From Anoplopoma fimbria (lineage: Eukaryota; Chordata; Actinopteri; Perciformes; Anoplopomatidae), in assembly GCF_027596085.1 (NCBI RefSeq), contig NC_072450.1, forward strand, positions 5,231,236 through 5,295,235: a stretch of DNA of 64,000 bases, given 5' to 3'. Shown here piece after piece: positions 45,101 to 57,872 of this stretch. Under the pieces are notes generated by a model that made no database searches, had not been told where the DNA came from, and saw nothing but the letters and a program-made list of their open reading frames with translations. Within the stretch, counting starts at the first letter, position 1. Every line of letters begins with the position of its first letter. The translations under genes and the position numbers were made by a program.

Positions 45101-46922
45101 GTAAGTATATTGAAGGTACAGCGTATTATCATCAATAACAAGACTTTAATACTTGCGTAGGGACTTTATTATCTCTATAAACAGACTCTGCATTCATGTG
45201 CAGAATCTGCAGGAAACGGGACAAGATTTTGGTATTGAAATCGTTCTGCTTTTCCGTTTGCAGCCGGTGTTGACCGATCATGTTTGAGCAGGCTTTGGTT
45301 ATATGCAGGAGAAAAGTCCTTGTGGACAAAAGAGGCAGAACACATGAAGATGATTTTGCTTTTTTTGTTGTTTTTAAAATCAGCTTGTAAACTGGCGACT
45401 GCAGGTAAACAATCCGGATCGTACACATTGTCTCTCAACTCCAACTCTGTTCTGGTATATCAAGTTGCTAATCAGACAATAAACAATGAGCAGAGCACAG
45501 ATAAGGAGTCTTGTCCTGGATATCTATTGGCTTCACCGGAATCCCAAAAATACATCCCCTTGCTCCCAGAGGCTCGTTATTGTCAGACAAATAGCCAATG
45601 GGTTATTACTAAACTCGTATATCCCCAAAGCTTTATACCAGGAGTGTGTAGTACTCATTTTAGTTTTATTACAGCATGATTTCTCCATGAAATGAATCAC
45701 CCTTTGACCTCTGCTATCTCCGCCATCCGTTTGTCTCCCCCATCCATCTCCGTCCTAAACAGATGCTCGGGGAATACAACCACTCGGTGCTGTGTTACGA
45801 ACAGGCACTGCAGGCCCAGCCGGGCTTCGAGCAGGCCCTGAGGAGGAAACACTCTGTGCTCTGTCAGCAAAAGCTGGAGCAGCGCCTGGAAGCCCAGCAC
45901 AGGTAGGAAGGCATCCGTACATTCACACTCTTCACTACTTTGGTTGGATAAGATTCTCACAATGATGGATGGACATTTTCAAACATGTCCCATTGCAACT
46001 ATTCTTGACAAATAGGCTTTAAAGCATGTTTTAAAGTATATTTCTTTTTTTTGAACAAGGATTGGTTGGTTTAGGATTTCATGAAATGATAAGAGAATCA
46101 GTCAGTTTAAGGGATTCGTAATGATACCAGTAAAGACAATCGACTTTCCCCCGTAGAGCAATTTTCCTTTTACTTAGAGCCATCAATGAGGAAGTCAGTT
46201 TTTATGTAAATGAGGTCCACAAAGCTGGCATCCAGTCAGTGTTTTGCTTGTGAATGCAAAGGGGATTCTGCTCAGACACCAAGCCTTTAAAAAACGTCTT
46301 GTAGTCGTAGTGTACTCATGTGATAAGCTTTGTTTCCCTGCGATGCATTTCGGCCTGTCCCCTATTTGCCTTCCTCATTTTACTATATTTTTTTAGATCC
46401 CTGCAGCGGACACTGAATGAACTGAAGGAGTACCAGAAGCAGCATGACCACTACCTTCGCCAGCAGGAGGCACTGGACAAACACAAGCTGCTGCAGGAGG
46501 AGCAGATCCTGCGCAACATTATCCACGAGACCCAGATGGCCAAGGAAGCCCAACTCGGTAAGATGCCACGCACATAGGACTGAGAACACCTTAAGGCGTG
46601 TATTACTTTTTGGATTTTGTATAGTAGAGTATATCATCATAAAAGAAAAGTTAATTGCTTTAGGTGTTCAAGAAAGAATGTGTCGACTTGTGCTGTGGTT
46701 CAACCTGCTTGTGGCTAGAATAATGCAGATATTTATAAATATGAAAAGAAAGGATATATATCAATTTTGAGAACGCTAAAGTGAGATAAATGTGATTTTA
46801 TGGAATTCATGACTGTGAGTTGTCTGAAAAGATGTGTTGTCACGTTAATCTAGCTTTGATCTCCATGCACATTGCTATATAGACATGCTTTGATTTGTCA
46901 GGGCAGAGCAGCACCTGAGTTT

Positions 46923-47008
<86 letters not shown>

Positions 47009-50000
47009 TCTCCAGGGAACCATCAGATGTGTCGCCTCGGTCAGCAGCAGCGCAGCCTCTACTGCCCCTTTGACCTGCCCGTGCGCTATCACCGTGGCGA
47101 TCTGTTCGAGCATGTCCACTACGTCCAGGTGAGTCTTTGAGATGTTATTTTCCTTAAATCCCTAAAAAATATTCCTTCAGCTTGTGTTTCTCAGTTGTGT
47201 CTGTTTCTCCGTTTGTTCATAGTTTGGGGAGGAGGTGTCAGTGGCGTCCAGCGTGGCGCTCGTATCAGAGCGCAACTCCAACCAGACCGGAGCGAACCCC
47301 CAGCTGCATCCCTCTGTGTCCGGAGACCAGGACCCTGCTGCTGCCCTCTGGGGCAGCCACCAGGATTACACCCAGGCAAGACAGAGAACTACATTGATGT
47401 TTTTTGTTCGTTTATGATTGAATTCCTTTTTTTCACCATCAATTTCAACCAAAAGGAACATTGATACCTCTGCACCTTCGGAACTCATTTAGAGTGACTG
47501 AAATGATATCTCGTTGTGAACCAAAGATTACAAAATTCAGTAGTAGTAGTTTAATGGACTAATAGAAAATGTCAGAACAGAATGGCATGTAGGGATATTT
47601 TAAATGTGTTTGTTGTTGCTTTTGGCATCAAAGAGGTAGTGTTTTGTAAAAAGGTTTGACACGGGAAGCTGTAGCTTCAGGGTTACTATTATGTAGAAAA
47701 AAAGTTGTTTTTGTAGTGTACAGATTTGTTTGGAGTAGTTTTCATTATGTTTGTTTTTTAGTTTTTTCCAATTTGTTTGTGTAATTATTTACAGACTGAA
47801 TTTCAATTTGATTTTAAATATTATATTCAATTGTTTTGGAGACTGAGAGCTAAGTGTGTTTTCACTTTAGGACATGCAGAAGATGTTGTGGCCTCAGAGG
47901 ACCGACTGTGCCCACGAGTACCCGAGTGTTCCCCCTGCTCACCTGCTGCCGACCTTCTATCTTCCACCTGAATCACAGGGCCTCGGGTCAGTACACGGTC
48001 CTGGATGAAGGGGGGGGGTGTTTTGTGGTTACAAAGAATGATCTACAAAACTGCATCCTTGTGCATCCAGAGTAACATATGGAAAATTACCACATAAAAA
48101 TGACTTGTGCAATTTGTCTAATTGTGTTTATTCAGCCCCGTGGCAACTCTCCTCTACGGGAGCAGCAGTCCTCTGACGGCGGCGCTGCCAGACTGTGGCC
48201 CCGTCCCCCAACCATATCCAGCCCTCCTGCCTGCCTCACTAGACTGGCCTCTGGAAGAAAAGAAGCTGCCAGATCCCTCTGCCTCCCAGGTATCTGTCTG
48301 CCTGATTATTTGTGTTCGTGCGGAGATAAATGCCAACCATGTGCAGAATGTTAACAGAATGACTATGCCCTGACTCTGCATGTGGAACTGTGCAGAAGAA
48401 TATCCAATCATGTGTATTACTGTGTGTGATCACAGGTACTGCAGATACGTAGTGGAGGATGGACGCTGGAGCAGATCGGCTCCAGAATAGCTCAAGCTAT
48501 TAAACAAGTAAGGGGACCAAATCTGATATGAACTTGATATGAACTTCTGCCAGTGCTGCATGTTATTTCAACCTGCAAAAGTGACATTTTGGGTGTTAAA
48601 AATGGGGAAACTCCTACCCAGATGTTTTTTCTACACACGATCTTTGCTAATATGAAAAAGAGAGGTGAGATAACAGATTTGTTTTCATCCGAGCTTAGCT
48701 AATTTTTGACGCACGGCAGGTGTCAAACAGTCAATCACTGGTGCAATCAAAATATTGTTTCACCTTTACACACTCTAATTACATCTCACATAATGAGTGA
48801 AATGCTCGCGCTGTGGAGCCAGGCTGAATGGGAGCCATGATGCAACACTAGCAGGCTTAGGTCGACAAAACACAGTGGAGTCCAGTGAAGAAAGGTTCTT
48901 CTATACCCGTTTGTGAGACAATGCACACGTTAGTAAACTAGAGTCACATATGACAATTTGATTAGAAATCGCTCCCGAATTGCTCCAAACCTCCCTCGTC
49001 CGAACCATCGTCAGTCGTTCATCTTCAGAGCTAACAGTCGTTTGTTTGTTTAGGCCTCTGTCCCCCGCTGGCTGCTCCACAATGAGGCGGCTCTATTCTG
49101 GCGAGCCAAAGGCAACGCCAGCCGTGCCCTGCAGTGCCTGCGCCAAGTGTTGAGCTCCGCCGCCGCACCCTCCCACCGCCACTTGTCCCTCACCAACGCT
49201 GCTAACCTGCTGCTGCACCACGGCTTGACCACCCACGCACAAACACTGCTGGAGCAAGCGCTGGCTGTCAATGCATCAGAGGTAAAAAAAAAAAAAAAAA
49301 AAGCACATCTGTACACAACCTGCAGGGCTTGACCCTCTTAGTTACATTTACTTTACTTTTTAGTCACATGGCTTGAACGTAGTATATTACTTTGACCGGT
49401 ATTGGTGTATATTTCTTAATGCACTTCTTATGAGAGAGACAAGGGGATGAGGGAGACAGAGCTCTGACACCTCACATTTTTCCACACATAAATTAAGGTA
49501 ATATTAAACATAACAACATACAACTAACATTCAAAACAACTGATTTGCCACAACATCTTGTGTTTTTACTGAGTATCCAGATGAAAATCCATGACTGTCC
49601 TTATTAACAGATATATCAAACTATAACTGAACAATAGCATTGTTATAGATTCTTATCAATCAAGTTGGCCAAAAAAACCTTTCCGATTGATTCTGAATTA
49701 AGCCCCGCCCTCCAGTGCTACTCCATCAAGCTGTCAGAGCTACCTCACGCTGTCACTAACTTCACTCTCTGAATAGATATTATCAAATTTTGGGAAATGC
49801 AGAATCAGACAGAAGGGTCTACAATGTGTGTTTGGAGGATATATCAAGGATTTCAAACTGATTCAACATTGAAAATGGGTTAAAAAGATCAAAAATAGAA
49901 GCCAAAGTTACAGATTACAGCGTAAACGTGAACCACAACACATTGTAATCGGGAAGAGAAACCAATGAAATAATGCAACGACGCTGTTCCTGTAAAGCCG

Positions 50001-51732
50001 TGTTGGTCTTTATTCACTGCTCCATTGATTAAACAAAGTGTACTTTGTCCAGCAACCCAAGTACTCCAAAGATACCCTGCTTTTAATACCAGTTGAGCAA
50101 CATTTTAATGCCACATCACGCCCAAACTTTGCTCTCTAAGCACATCTTTTAATGACCACACACTGTACCCTCTGTCAGTTATAGGCATCCAGCAGTATAT
50201 ACTGACATTTACACAAGTCTCTCATCATTTCAAGGTGGTTCCAGGAAACATGAATATAAATTTAGTCCTCTCCGGTGGCCGAGCAGATTCTCCATATTTC
50301 AACCCAAAAGAGTACCTTTGGCAAGATTTAAAGTGTGTGTCCCACAAATGTGCAGGATCAGCAAGATTGTATTGAGTCAGCATGAACTGAAATCAATAGA
50401 GAGCGTTTCTAACATCTTGTTAAATGAAGCCATCAAGACGGGGACTTGCAGAGATAAATAATGCATGTTCATGGTACACCGATCCAGGAACAGCAGGTAG
50501 GAATATATATGTAAGAACCGGAGCTGCATGTGCGTTTCTTTTCTCCCTATATCTTTCTAGGACGAACATATATCTGCTCTAGCTGAAGGTGAGTTTGCAC
50601 CGATGTTCCCCAGCAGCTGATGTGACCCTGTTTTGATTTTACACCCCCCCCCTCTCAGCCCCACACCCTGCTCAGCCTGGTGAGCGTGCACTTGGCTCAG
50701 GGCAACGTGACAGGTGCTCTGGCTTTGTTCCGCCACATCCTGGTGACGGCCCTCTCCTCCTCCCCGTCCTTCTCGTCCTTTGCCGGCTGTGATCAGTGTC
50801 GCAACAGCCTACCTCTGCTGCGCTGTCTGCAGTTCTACCCCTTCCTTTACAACCTGTCCCAGCGGCAGCCCTGCTCACGTAAGTGGATCAAATATACACA
50901 CAACGACTTATTTTACTCCCGTCTCTCTTAAGTTTAATGGATTGTTTCCTCAGAATGCTACTTACTTAACTTTACTACTTATAATGGCGCACTCCAAGAT
51001 ACATGTTTGAACAGGAAACTAAACTGTTACCTGTGGATAAGATTTCTGGGATTTGGAGACACTGTTGGGAGCTAATGCCAGAGCGAGGGTTCTGGTTTTT
51101 CAAGGCCTAACAATTGCATCATTAGACTGTGCAACTGAGAGTTTCTTAATAATAATAATAACTTCTTTGTTACAAACATGCTGGGACAGAACAGAAATAA
51201 TCATCATTTCCTGAAGTTGTTTTTTTCAAAATCTTACCGTTGGCAATAAAATAGCTGAATAACAGACAGATGGAGAGACCAGGAAAGCTCATTCATAATT
51301 TTAATTTGAAATGTAGGCTTTTTTTTTTTTTTTTTTTTTCATTCCGAATGACTTATTTCCAAGAAACTTCTGAGCTAATTTCTGGTAAACACCCGATTGT
51401 AAGTGGTGCTTTTGTGTGAATCATTTTGGAGAAACTCCCTTTTACAGATCTGTCGATTAATCAACTGATCAATTAGTCGACAAAAATGATTTCATCTCTA
51501 AATTTGTATTTAGTTTTAAATACTATAACTATAAAATGATTAATACTGTTCAGTGCAGAATCAACTGCATTGTGTAAGTTTAATTTATTGTTCTGATTTA
51601 TAAAAAAAAAAAAAAAAAAGTATTTATTGGAAGGCTTACAAAAATTGTCAAGCTCTACCAGCTACCTGCAGTGAGAAAATTAGCCTCAAGCTAAAAATGC
51701 ACTTGTGCGCTGTAGGCCCGAAACAGGTCCCT

Positions 51733-51810
<78 letters not shown>

Positions 51811-54800
51811 TCCCCTTGAAGCTGTTAGAGTAGCTGTGAAAAGCAAGTAGTGTGTTGCACTCCTAACGTGAATATAGGCTGCATCTTCTTCATTATTCAC
51901 ATCAGTGGGAGTGAAGCGAAAAGTGCTTTGAAGTGGAGAAATTTTGCCACTCAATAATTTAGACTACAGAAAATAGCTGATGCCAAAATTAGAAGGGTCT
52001 ATATTTTACTCTCCAAAGCTAAATATTGCTCCCTTCAAAACACGGCGGGTGCATGGGGTCAAATAAGCACTTACAAAACACACGCCCACCCCAAGTTAGG
52101 GCAAAAGGTTTACATAAATACACAAACCTTTCTCCTGTTAAATATTATGGTTTATGCAGTTCCTCCCACATGTCAAACAAGTTGTAACAATTTGGGCTCG
52201 ATGTCTTTTTTAGAAAAACAACACATCATACATGGCTAGTAGCCAACTATTGCACGTGAGAAACAGCTTGAAACCAAATCCTACAGGGTCAAATCTGCCA
52301 TCTGTGGTGTCTCTTGCACCTTTACAGCTGTTTTCATGGGTCTCCTCCATGACTCCTATGAGACTGTGACATCCAGTAATGAATTGCAAACATCTAATGT
52401 CTTTCCAGTGATGGCAGGAGTTTCAAAGTTGGAAAAAAATATTGTAAAGCTTTGCCTGAGTCAGCAGAGTGTTGAGAGAGAGAGAGTAATGTTTGGATGA
52501 TAAGTGTCTCTGAACCTAACTTGTGTTGATCCAGAGGGTGCTGCCTGCATGGCTGAGAAGGACCTCGCTATACAGCTGGAGGAATGGGAAGGCAGCGAAG
52601 AGAAGCAGGACACACCGGCCATATCTGCCATGGAGGACTCCCTGCTCTTTGAGAGTAAGGATATGATTTAGTGGCTATATAAAACATCATACTTATTTCA
52701 ATTATTGCAAGCATGATCCCTAGTTGATATATAGCCATCTTTGGGTCCTTTATTCAGTCAATGATGTCAGTTAATAGTATCATTTTTTTTTAGTTAACTG
52801 ACAAAATGTCATTGAGAATTAGACCACGACCGTCTCACATGTCAGTTGGCTTAATTGACGACCCTGAAAAATATAATTATTAGGCTCTAATGGGGTGTTT
52901 CTGTCCTGGAGAGTTTGCTAAGTGCTCCTGTAACTCAACACCTCTCTTAATTGTTCTCTTATTTCTTCCCTGTTCATCTCCCCCCTCCACACGCACTCTT
53001 CAGAGGTTATCTTGGACAGCAATGGGTCAGGCGAAGCAGCCGGACAGCAGCAGGCTTCTCCCTCCCCGGCCTCAGCAGCGGCTCAAATGGCCACGCCGTT
53101 CGGCAGCGGCGGAGCGGAAGGCGAGGAGGAGTGGCAGCTGAAGGAGGACCTGATGGGAGCTTTTGAGGGAGCGCTGGACGTCGGAGGCAAGCGAGGGGAC
53201 CTGCGAGGTATCCGGGTGCTGAAGAACGACCGCGTCATGGGCGCCCGGGCCGGTGGCGGGCCCTGCTTCGGAAACTGTGAGGACGACGAGGGAGCCGAGT
53301 GGGTACGTGTACAATGCCCATCCTTTTTCACAAAATAGAATTATGTTTGAGTTAAAAATCACCAAAGAACGGGAGATTTCGGGGACTGAAGTGGCTGACT
53401 TTCGTTCATCAGATCACCTTCCAGGTAAAGCGGGTGAGGAAGGCGAAGGTGGATGGAACGGAGAGTGTTTCCATCAGTGATGACGGCCAGAACGGGGATT
53501 CACTGCCTGGAGGACACTCTGTCTTGGAGATAAGCGGCCCAACTATCCCGTCGCCTGGCCCTTCAGGTACCACATACCCCTGCATTTCTCCTTCTTTACA
53601 ACAGCATGAACACAGAAATGAAACACTGAGGTGCTCGACTACTAAGAGAGATGTCTTTGTGGTTTGTTTTTTTCGGGCAGGCCGCTGGAGGGACTACACA
53701 AGTCTTGGCTGGCCGGGGCCAGAGGAGTGCCAGCGGACTCGAAGGGTAGACCTAACCACTGTAGCAAGCACCTGGTTGGCTGTTTCTGCCAAGAACATTG
53801 AGTAAGACCCTCACTGTCCTGATCATGCTCACAGTTTCATCTTACGTTATATTGTAACTGTTTATATAACTGCGAATTTAGTAGCACTAAATCATTAACC
53901 ATGTACACTTGTTAGTTTTGGAAGTAGCAGCTCTTATGAGTTCTCTTTATGTTCACAGAATAACTGGAAAGACGATATCCACAAAGTGTTTTTAGCAAAC
54001 ATCTGTTAGGTGTTTAGAAATGGAAAACCATGTTATCAAAGAAAAGAAAAGAAAACATTCCTGCCTCACTGATGTTCTTGCATCACAGCATATCAACGAC
54101 CAAAATACAGTAAATCTAGTTTGAAGTCTTATGATTGATTTTTTTTTCCCCTTTTCTGTCTCTTTTTCTTTCCAGCATCACAGAGCACATAGACTTTGCC
54201 ACTCCTCTCCAGGAGCCAGCTGCTGAACCTTTATGCAACGCCAACCTAGCTGCCAGTATGCACACCCTCGACCACCTGGCAGGCGTGGCCAATCGTGCCG
54301 CCATCCACTACACTGGAGAGAGCCAGCTGCGTGAGGTAGGCCCAGGCACAAGCCACAGATTACAAGAAACTCTCCCCTTTCTATACGTAAACAGTATGCA
54401 GTCCCAATAACAGTGTCACTTTAATGAAATGTGTTGTCATCTCCATCACAACGATATTCAAGAAACAGAATGACAGACTAGTTGATTTTCGTTCAAAAAT
54501 TGAATGTTGAACAAGCTCATCCAAGACTTTCAGTTCCACAGCAGGGATGCCGCGATTAACTGACTTTTACCATAATCGTGGCTACATAACATCACAGTTC
54601 CATAACCATAAGAATTTTAAAATAATTGTTTTGTGAGTGAGAGGACTTCGCCACTCAATGTTGAGAAGAGGAGCTGTAAAAAAAAGTCACAGGGAACAGA
54701 TATTCCAGCCTTATGTCCTCCTAAAAAGATCCATTTTGGATATCTAAGGAAATGACCAGGGAATTGTTGTCTACGACAGATATCATACATGTGAAGGTGA

Positions 54801-55003
54801 AAGGTGACCGCAAAGTGGGGTCCATCACTTTGAAAATGTTCCAACATCTTCAAGATGATCAGCCACCCCTTTATGTCAAAGTCAAGGTAGAAGAAAACTG
54901 TAGAAATGTACAGAATAGTTTCAAATTGTCCAGAAGTAGTTCACAATATTTACTCTCAGGATCTTGCAGGGAATCATATTACCAACTGAGGAGGACTGTG
55001 GGT

Positions 55004-55088
<85 letters not shown>

Positions 55089-56946
55089 TCTCTCTCTCAG
55101 CCAAATGTTACACTACAAACACTAACTGGATACAGTTGATGATGATGATGATAACTAATATTTTGGTTCATAACCTATATTACAAATAGTGTGAATAATA
55201 GGCGTGAAAAACGTGATTTTTCAATCAGGAAAAAAAAAGTCCTTATTCTACAGTTGTAATAAAGCATGTGTTGAATGTAGCTTGGTGCAAACTTGTGTGA
55301 AGAATTCAAAGAACTTGAGCTAGGTAACAAAAATAAATTTGCGGCAAGGGTATACAGGAGATTTTCTAAAACAGCCAAGACAATCATAGGCCGATTTATA
55401 AAACATGCAACAGGTGTGGATAATGCATGCTCAAGGTCAGTACTAATGTGTTGAAACTCTCAGGTGGAAAATCATTTGAGAGTTCTACACTTTTAGAAAA
55501 AAAAAAGACATGATTGACAGTCAGACTATTATTAAATAACCAGCACTCTTCTGAGGTAATAGTCTGATGTGAGCCTCCTCTCTTGTCCTAACCTCCAGGT
55601 CCTGCAGAACCTCGGCAAAGATAAGTTCTCTCCTCAGTCCTTTGAGCAGGTGGGGAACGCGCATCGCCAAAGTACTGGAGAAGGTAAGAGCTCTCACATC
55701 TCTTCCTTAAAGAAAACCTTTTGCATTCAAATATGGAAGTTTAGACATTTTGAATGTCACCTCAATGGCAAAGACAGCTGGCAGATCATTTTTTATGCGT
55801 TTTTGTTCCCTTCTACGATACATTTAACTACCATTAAACTACTACTAATAATGTTAATGTGGATTGGAAAGGATCAGATGTCACTTTATATTGTGTTCAA
55901 TGTAAAAAGACATTTCTCATTATCCAGCTCTTTAAAGCTCTGCTGCTGTTATTCAGAACACCTTCAGTGCTTCCCTCCAGAACTGAATGTGACAAACGGA
56001 TCTACTCCATGTGAAACTCTTTGTACTGAAACTCGTTTGGTTCTGTGAGCTCAATTTGTCAAACCCTACAGATATTCTGAATATAGGTTTTTCAAAAAAT
56101 GAAATAACCATTTATATTTAGTTATTATAAAAACTGTTTTGTTTTTTTTACTCACTGAGGGAAACGGCGAAATGCCAAGAAGATTAAAGTAGAAGGATTT
56201 TTTTTAATCTAAAGATGCAACGTGCTTTTTCTTTGCGCTTTTACTGTACTGTAGATTTAAAGTCTCCATTTATTCCCCCTCTCTCATCCCTGTCTGCAGA
56301 ATCAAACATCATGGGTTTTATCCAGCATGGCTGCACTGTACTGGAGGGTCAAAGGTCAAGGCAAGAGAGCCATCGACTGCCTGCGACAGGCCCTCAACTA
56401 CGCCCCCCATCACATGAAGGCAAGTTAGACGATCCGCAGTTAACCAGCCTGGTACTTTTACAGAACAAAGGATTGTTTTTAAACATGAAAACATATTCTC
56501 TGTTTCCAGGACGTTCCCCTCATCAGCCTGGCCAACATCTTCCAGAACGCCCGGCTGTGGGAGGACGCTCTCACAGTCGCCCGCATGGCCGTAGAAATCG
56601 CCCCGCACTTTGTCGTGAACCACTTTACCCTCGCCAACGTCTATATAGCAATGGTAAGGGCTACTATCACATGTTCTGTTTGCTGTTTGATCCTCATTTA
56701 TTCTGTCGTTGTGACACGACTCACTGCTCAGCTTCCAAAAAGTCCAAATAAACGTATCCAAGCAGAGATGAGTGTCCTGATGGTGACGTGGTCGTTGTTT
56801 GTTTCGACCATCAGGAGGAGTTTGAGAAAGCCATGCGCTGGTACGAGTCCACGTTGAAGCTGCAGCCGGAGTTCGCCCCCGCCAAAGATCGACTAAGAAC
56901 CATTCAGTGTTACCTGCTCACCAAGAGGGAACGCCGTCAGCCCTAA
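37892..56946 (+). CDS. ttc17: Tetratricopeptide repeat protein 17
   Basis: TPR protein linked in other vertebrates to actin organisation and ciliogenesis (partner CATIP). Exons: 37892-38062, 40695-40784, 41288-41457, 41584-41695, 43650-43781, 44144-44253, 44357-44504, 45763-45902, 46397-46557, 47016-47128, 47223-47375, 47871-47986, 48136-48289, 48436-48507, 49054-49281, 50659-50878, 52535-52654, 53004-53302, 53413-53566, 53681-53801, 54176-54335, 55599-55683, 56300-56419, 56510-56653, 56815-56946. The N-terminus has a hydrophobic segment (FFILLCVLIV, about residues 28-37), then THWVVTEDGKIQQQ, shared with human TTC17. TPR blocks are in exons 6-8, 15-16 and 23-25; exon 9 is a Gln/Glu-rich coiled coil (EYQKQHDHYLRQQE). 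About 1207 residues (human 1141). Introns 11 and 23 use GC donors. Exon 22 is 85 bases where 84 are needed, so the frame is broken as given. Exons 12-14 are the least conserved part. Confidence 0.95.
38493..39261. repeat. 17-bp satellite-like tandem array
   Basis: About 770 bases of the unit ACTGGAAATACTAATAC with variant units of about 11-12 bases (loss of ACTAAT) and AAATAC substitutions. It lies in ttc17 intron 1, directly before a family A MITE. Confidence 0.95.
39331..39560. mobile_element. Family A MITE copy 4
   Basis: Starts TACAGTACCAGTCAGAAGTT and runs full length to TTTTGACTGGTA, where the right end changes to TTTTATATATATAG. A further rearranged end lies just downstream. Confidence 0.8.
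39590..39655. mobile_element. Family A MITE end fragment
   Basis: AATAAAGAAAAACCATTGAA then GTGTGTCCAAACTTTTGACT and GGTACTGTA, the inverted left end of the family without the interior. A third partial piece (AATAAAGAAAAACCAT) is at about 39679-39694. Confidence 0.7.
39715..40135 (-). mobile_element. LINE-like 3' fragment, copy 2
   Basis: Minus-strand copy of the 19029-19350 sequence, longer at its 5' end. The extra part reads EEDTIRLLRELGEIENEVHF and then LFYRPVYEDIRD, resembling the region after the reverse transcriptase in fish non-LTR elements. It lies in ttc17 intron 1. Confidence 0.55.
40400..40588 (+). mobile_element. LINE-like 3' end with (TTATC)n tail
   Basis: AATTTCCCCGCTGCGGGACT then AATAAAGGATTATTTTATC and further TTATC units, in ttc17 intron 1. 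It matches the inverted copy at 11941-12120. Confidence 0.6.
41137..41195 (-). mobile_element. Teleost SINE-like conserved motif, inverse copy
   Basis: Reverse complement of the 1197-1260 motif (GTAAGTCGCTTTGGATAAAA then GCGTCTGCTAAATGA), lying in ttc17 intron 2. Confidence 0.6.
42061..42130. repeat. (CA)n microsatellite
   Basis: A CA run with a few CG interruptions in ttc17 intron 4. Confidence 0.9.
42770..43310 (+). mobile_element. LINE reverse-transcriptase C-terminal relic
   Basis: Frame-broken reading that keeps landmarks of the region after the reverse transcriptase in fish LINEs: TLESSLTPP-like start, LHWLPVKHRINF, RKALNNM.PPYLSYLLHQ, RAPSR, CSADSN and WNSLPNHIKKASD. Stops and frameshifts make it non-functional. 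It lies in ttc17 intron 4. Confidence 0.75.
46922..47000. repeat. (CT)n microsatellite at the ttc17 exon 10 acceptor
   Basis: About 79 bases of CT with one break near 46948, followed by GTGTGTGTTCTCCAG and exon 10 at 47016. Confidence 0.9.
50200..50440 (+). mobile_element. Tc1-like transposase C-terminal relic
   Basis: Reads SPYFNPKEYLWQDLK around 50290-50335, close to the SPDxNPIEnLWxxLK signature around the last catalytic acid of Tc1 transposases. A frame change and stops surround it. It lies in ttc17 intron 15. Confidence 0.5.
51733..51809. repeat. (CA)n microsatellite
   Basis: An uninterrupted CA run of about 75 bases in ttc17 intron 16. Confidence 0.95.
55011..55099. repeat. (CT)n microsatellite
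   Basis: A CT run of nearly 90 bases with one CCCTC interruption, in ttc17 intron 21. Confidence 0.95.
55599..55683 (+). other. ttc17: ttc17 exon 22 with a one-base insertion
   Basis: The exon opens in phase 0 with VLQNLGKD as in human TTC17, and the next exon also opens in phase 0 (NQTSWVLSSMAAL). It must therefore be a multiple of three, yet it is 85 bases between an exact CCAG acceptor and an AAG|GTAAGA donor. After GAGCAGGTG the conserved GTRIAKVLEK only reads if one base in the GGGGAA run (about 55652-55657) is dropped. It could be an assembly error or a real allele. Confidence 0.75.
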
Positions 56947-57761
56947 ACCACCGAGCCAGTGTGTTCACAGGAGTACTCCTCAGACATCAACACACATACC
57001 AGATACCAGATAACAAACACTCACAGACACGCACTCATCTGAAGACCACAGATATAACTGCAAGCAACTTAAATGTGGTTAAAGGTGAGGTATCAGGATT
57101 CATATCCAGTAGAATCTGGGTTCTAACTCCCCAAAAGAATTAGGTTTGAAACGGCACAGAGTACAACTGTAGATAATTTTGCCCCACAGCTTCTATGTCA
57201 AATTCAGGACATCTTGTTTATCTAACAATCAAGAAGTTCTGATTGTCAGACTTTTTTCTTTTTTTTTTCTAAGTTTCCTTTACTTGCAAAAGGTTGAATA
57301 TAGATAAAATTGAATGAGGTTTTCAAATTCCAGTTAATTCTTCTGCAATATTTTGATATCAATATCAAAAAGCTCCCATTGTCATCTTTAAAGACATTTT
57401 AGCATTTTGGTACAATGCAGTGGAACAATAACACACTACAGCCTGCAGATGGCGCCATGTTTTTTGGTTTTAAATGAAAAGGATGATAATCGGTATTTTT
57501 CTGGGATGGTAAGGAAAGCGTCTCTGAACGGTTAAAGGAGTTCAAATTGAACGGTTCTGTTTCTGCTTCATAAAAATGGATAGTAATTCTCAATTTCTTG
57601 CACTTTTTTTTTCTTATATCATTCCTATTTATATGGGACCTACAAACTTTGATTTTGCTCCAAGGTAATTTAAATTCAAAAGAGAGAAACTACAACATGT
57701 TATTACATTTGCTTCTTAACTTATGGAAACCATAAGGCAGAAAAAGGATTCGCCATTATTA

Positions 57762-57872
57762 AATAAAAAATAAGTGGAATCTGTATTTAATGTACAGTAA
57801 TAAAGGCAGTGTGTGGATTTCATTAGTTCATTTCTCCGCGTCAATTCTTTGTCTCTGGGGAAAAAAAATAAA
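57762..57872 (+). terminator. Candidate poly(A) signals of ttc17
   Basis: Two AATAAA hexamers (57762-57767 and 57867-57872) lie about 820 and 920 bases after the ttc17 stop. The AT-rich sequence between the stop and here is taken as 3' UTR. Confidence 0.35.

Noticed and set aside
45284..45679. 131-codon ORF in ttc17 intron 7
   Set aside because: No homologue recognised, composition like the intron, and it lies between well-defined exons 7 and 8.
55560..55700. Alternative splice sites to explain the 85-base ttc17 exon
   Set aside because: Neither the acceptor (CCAG) nor the donor (AAG|GTAAGA) can shift by one base, and the frame is lost inside the exon, so an insertion is the simpler reading.
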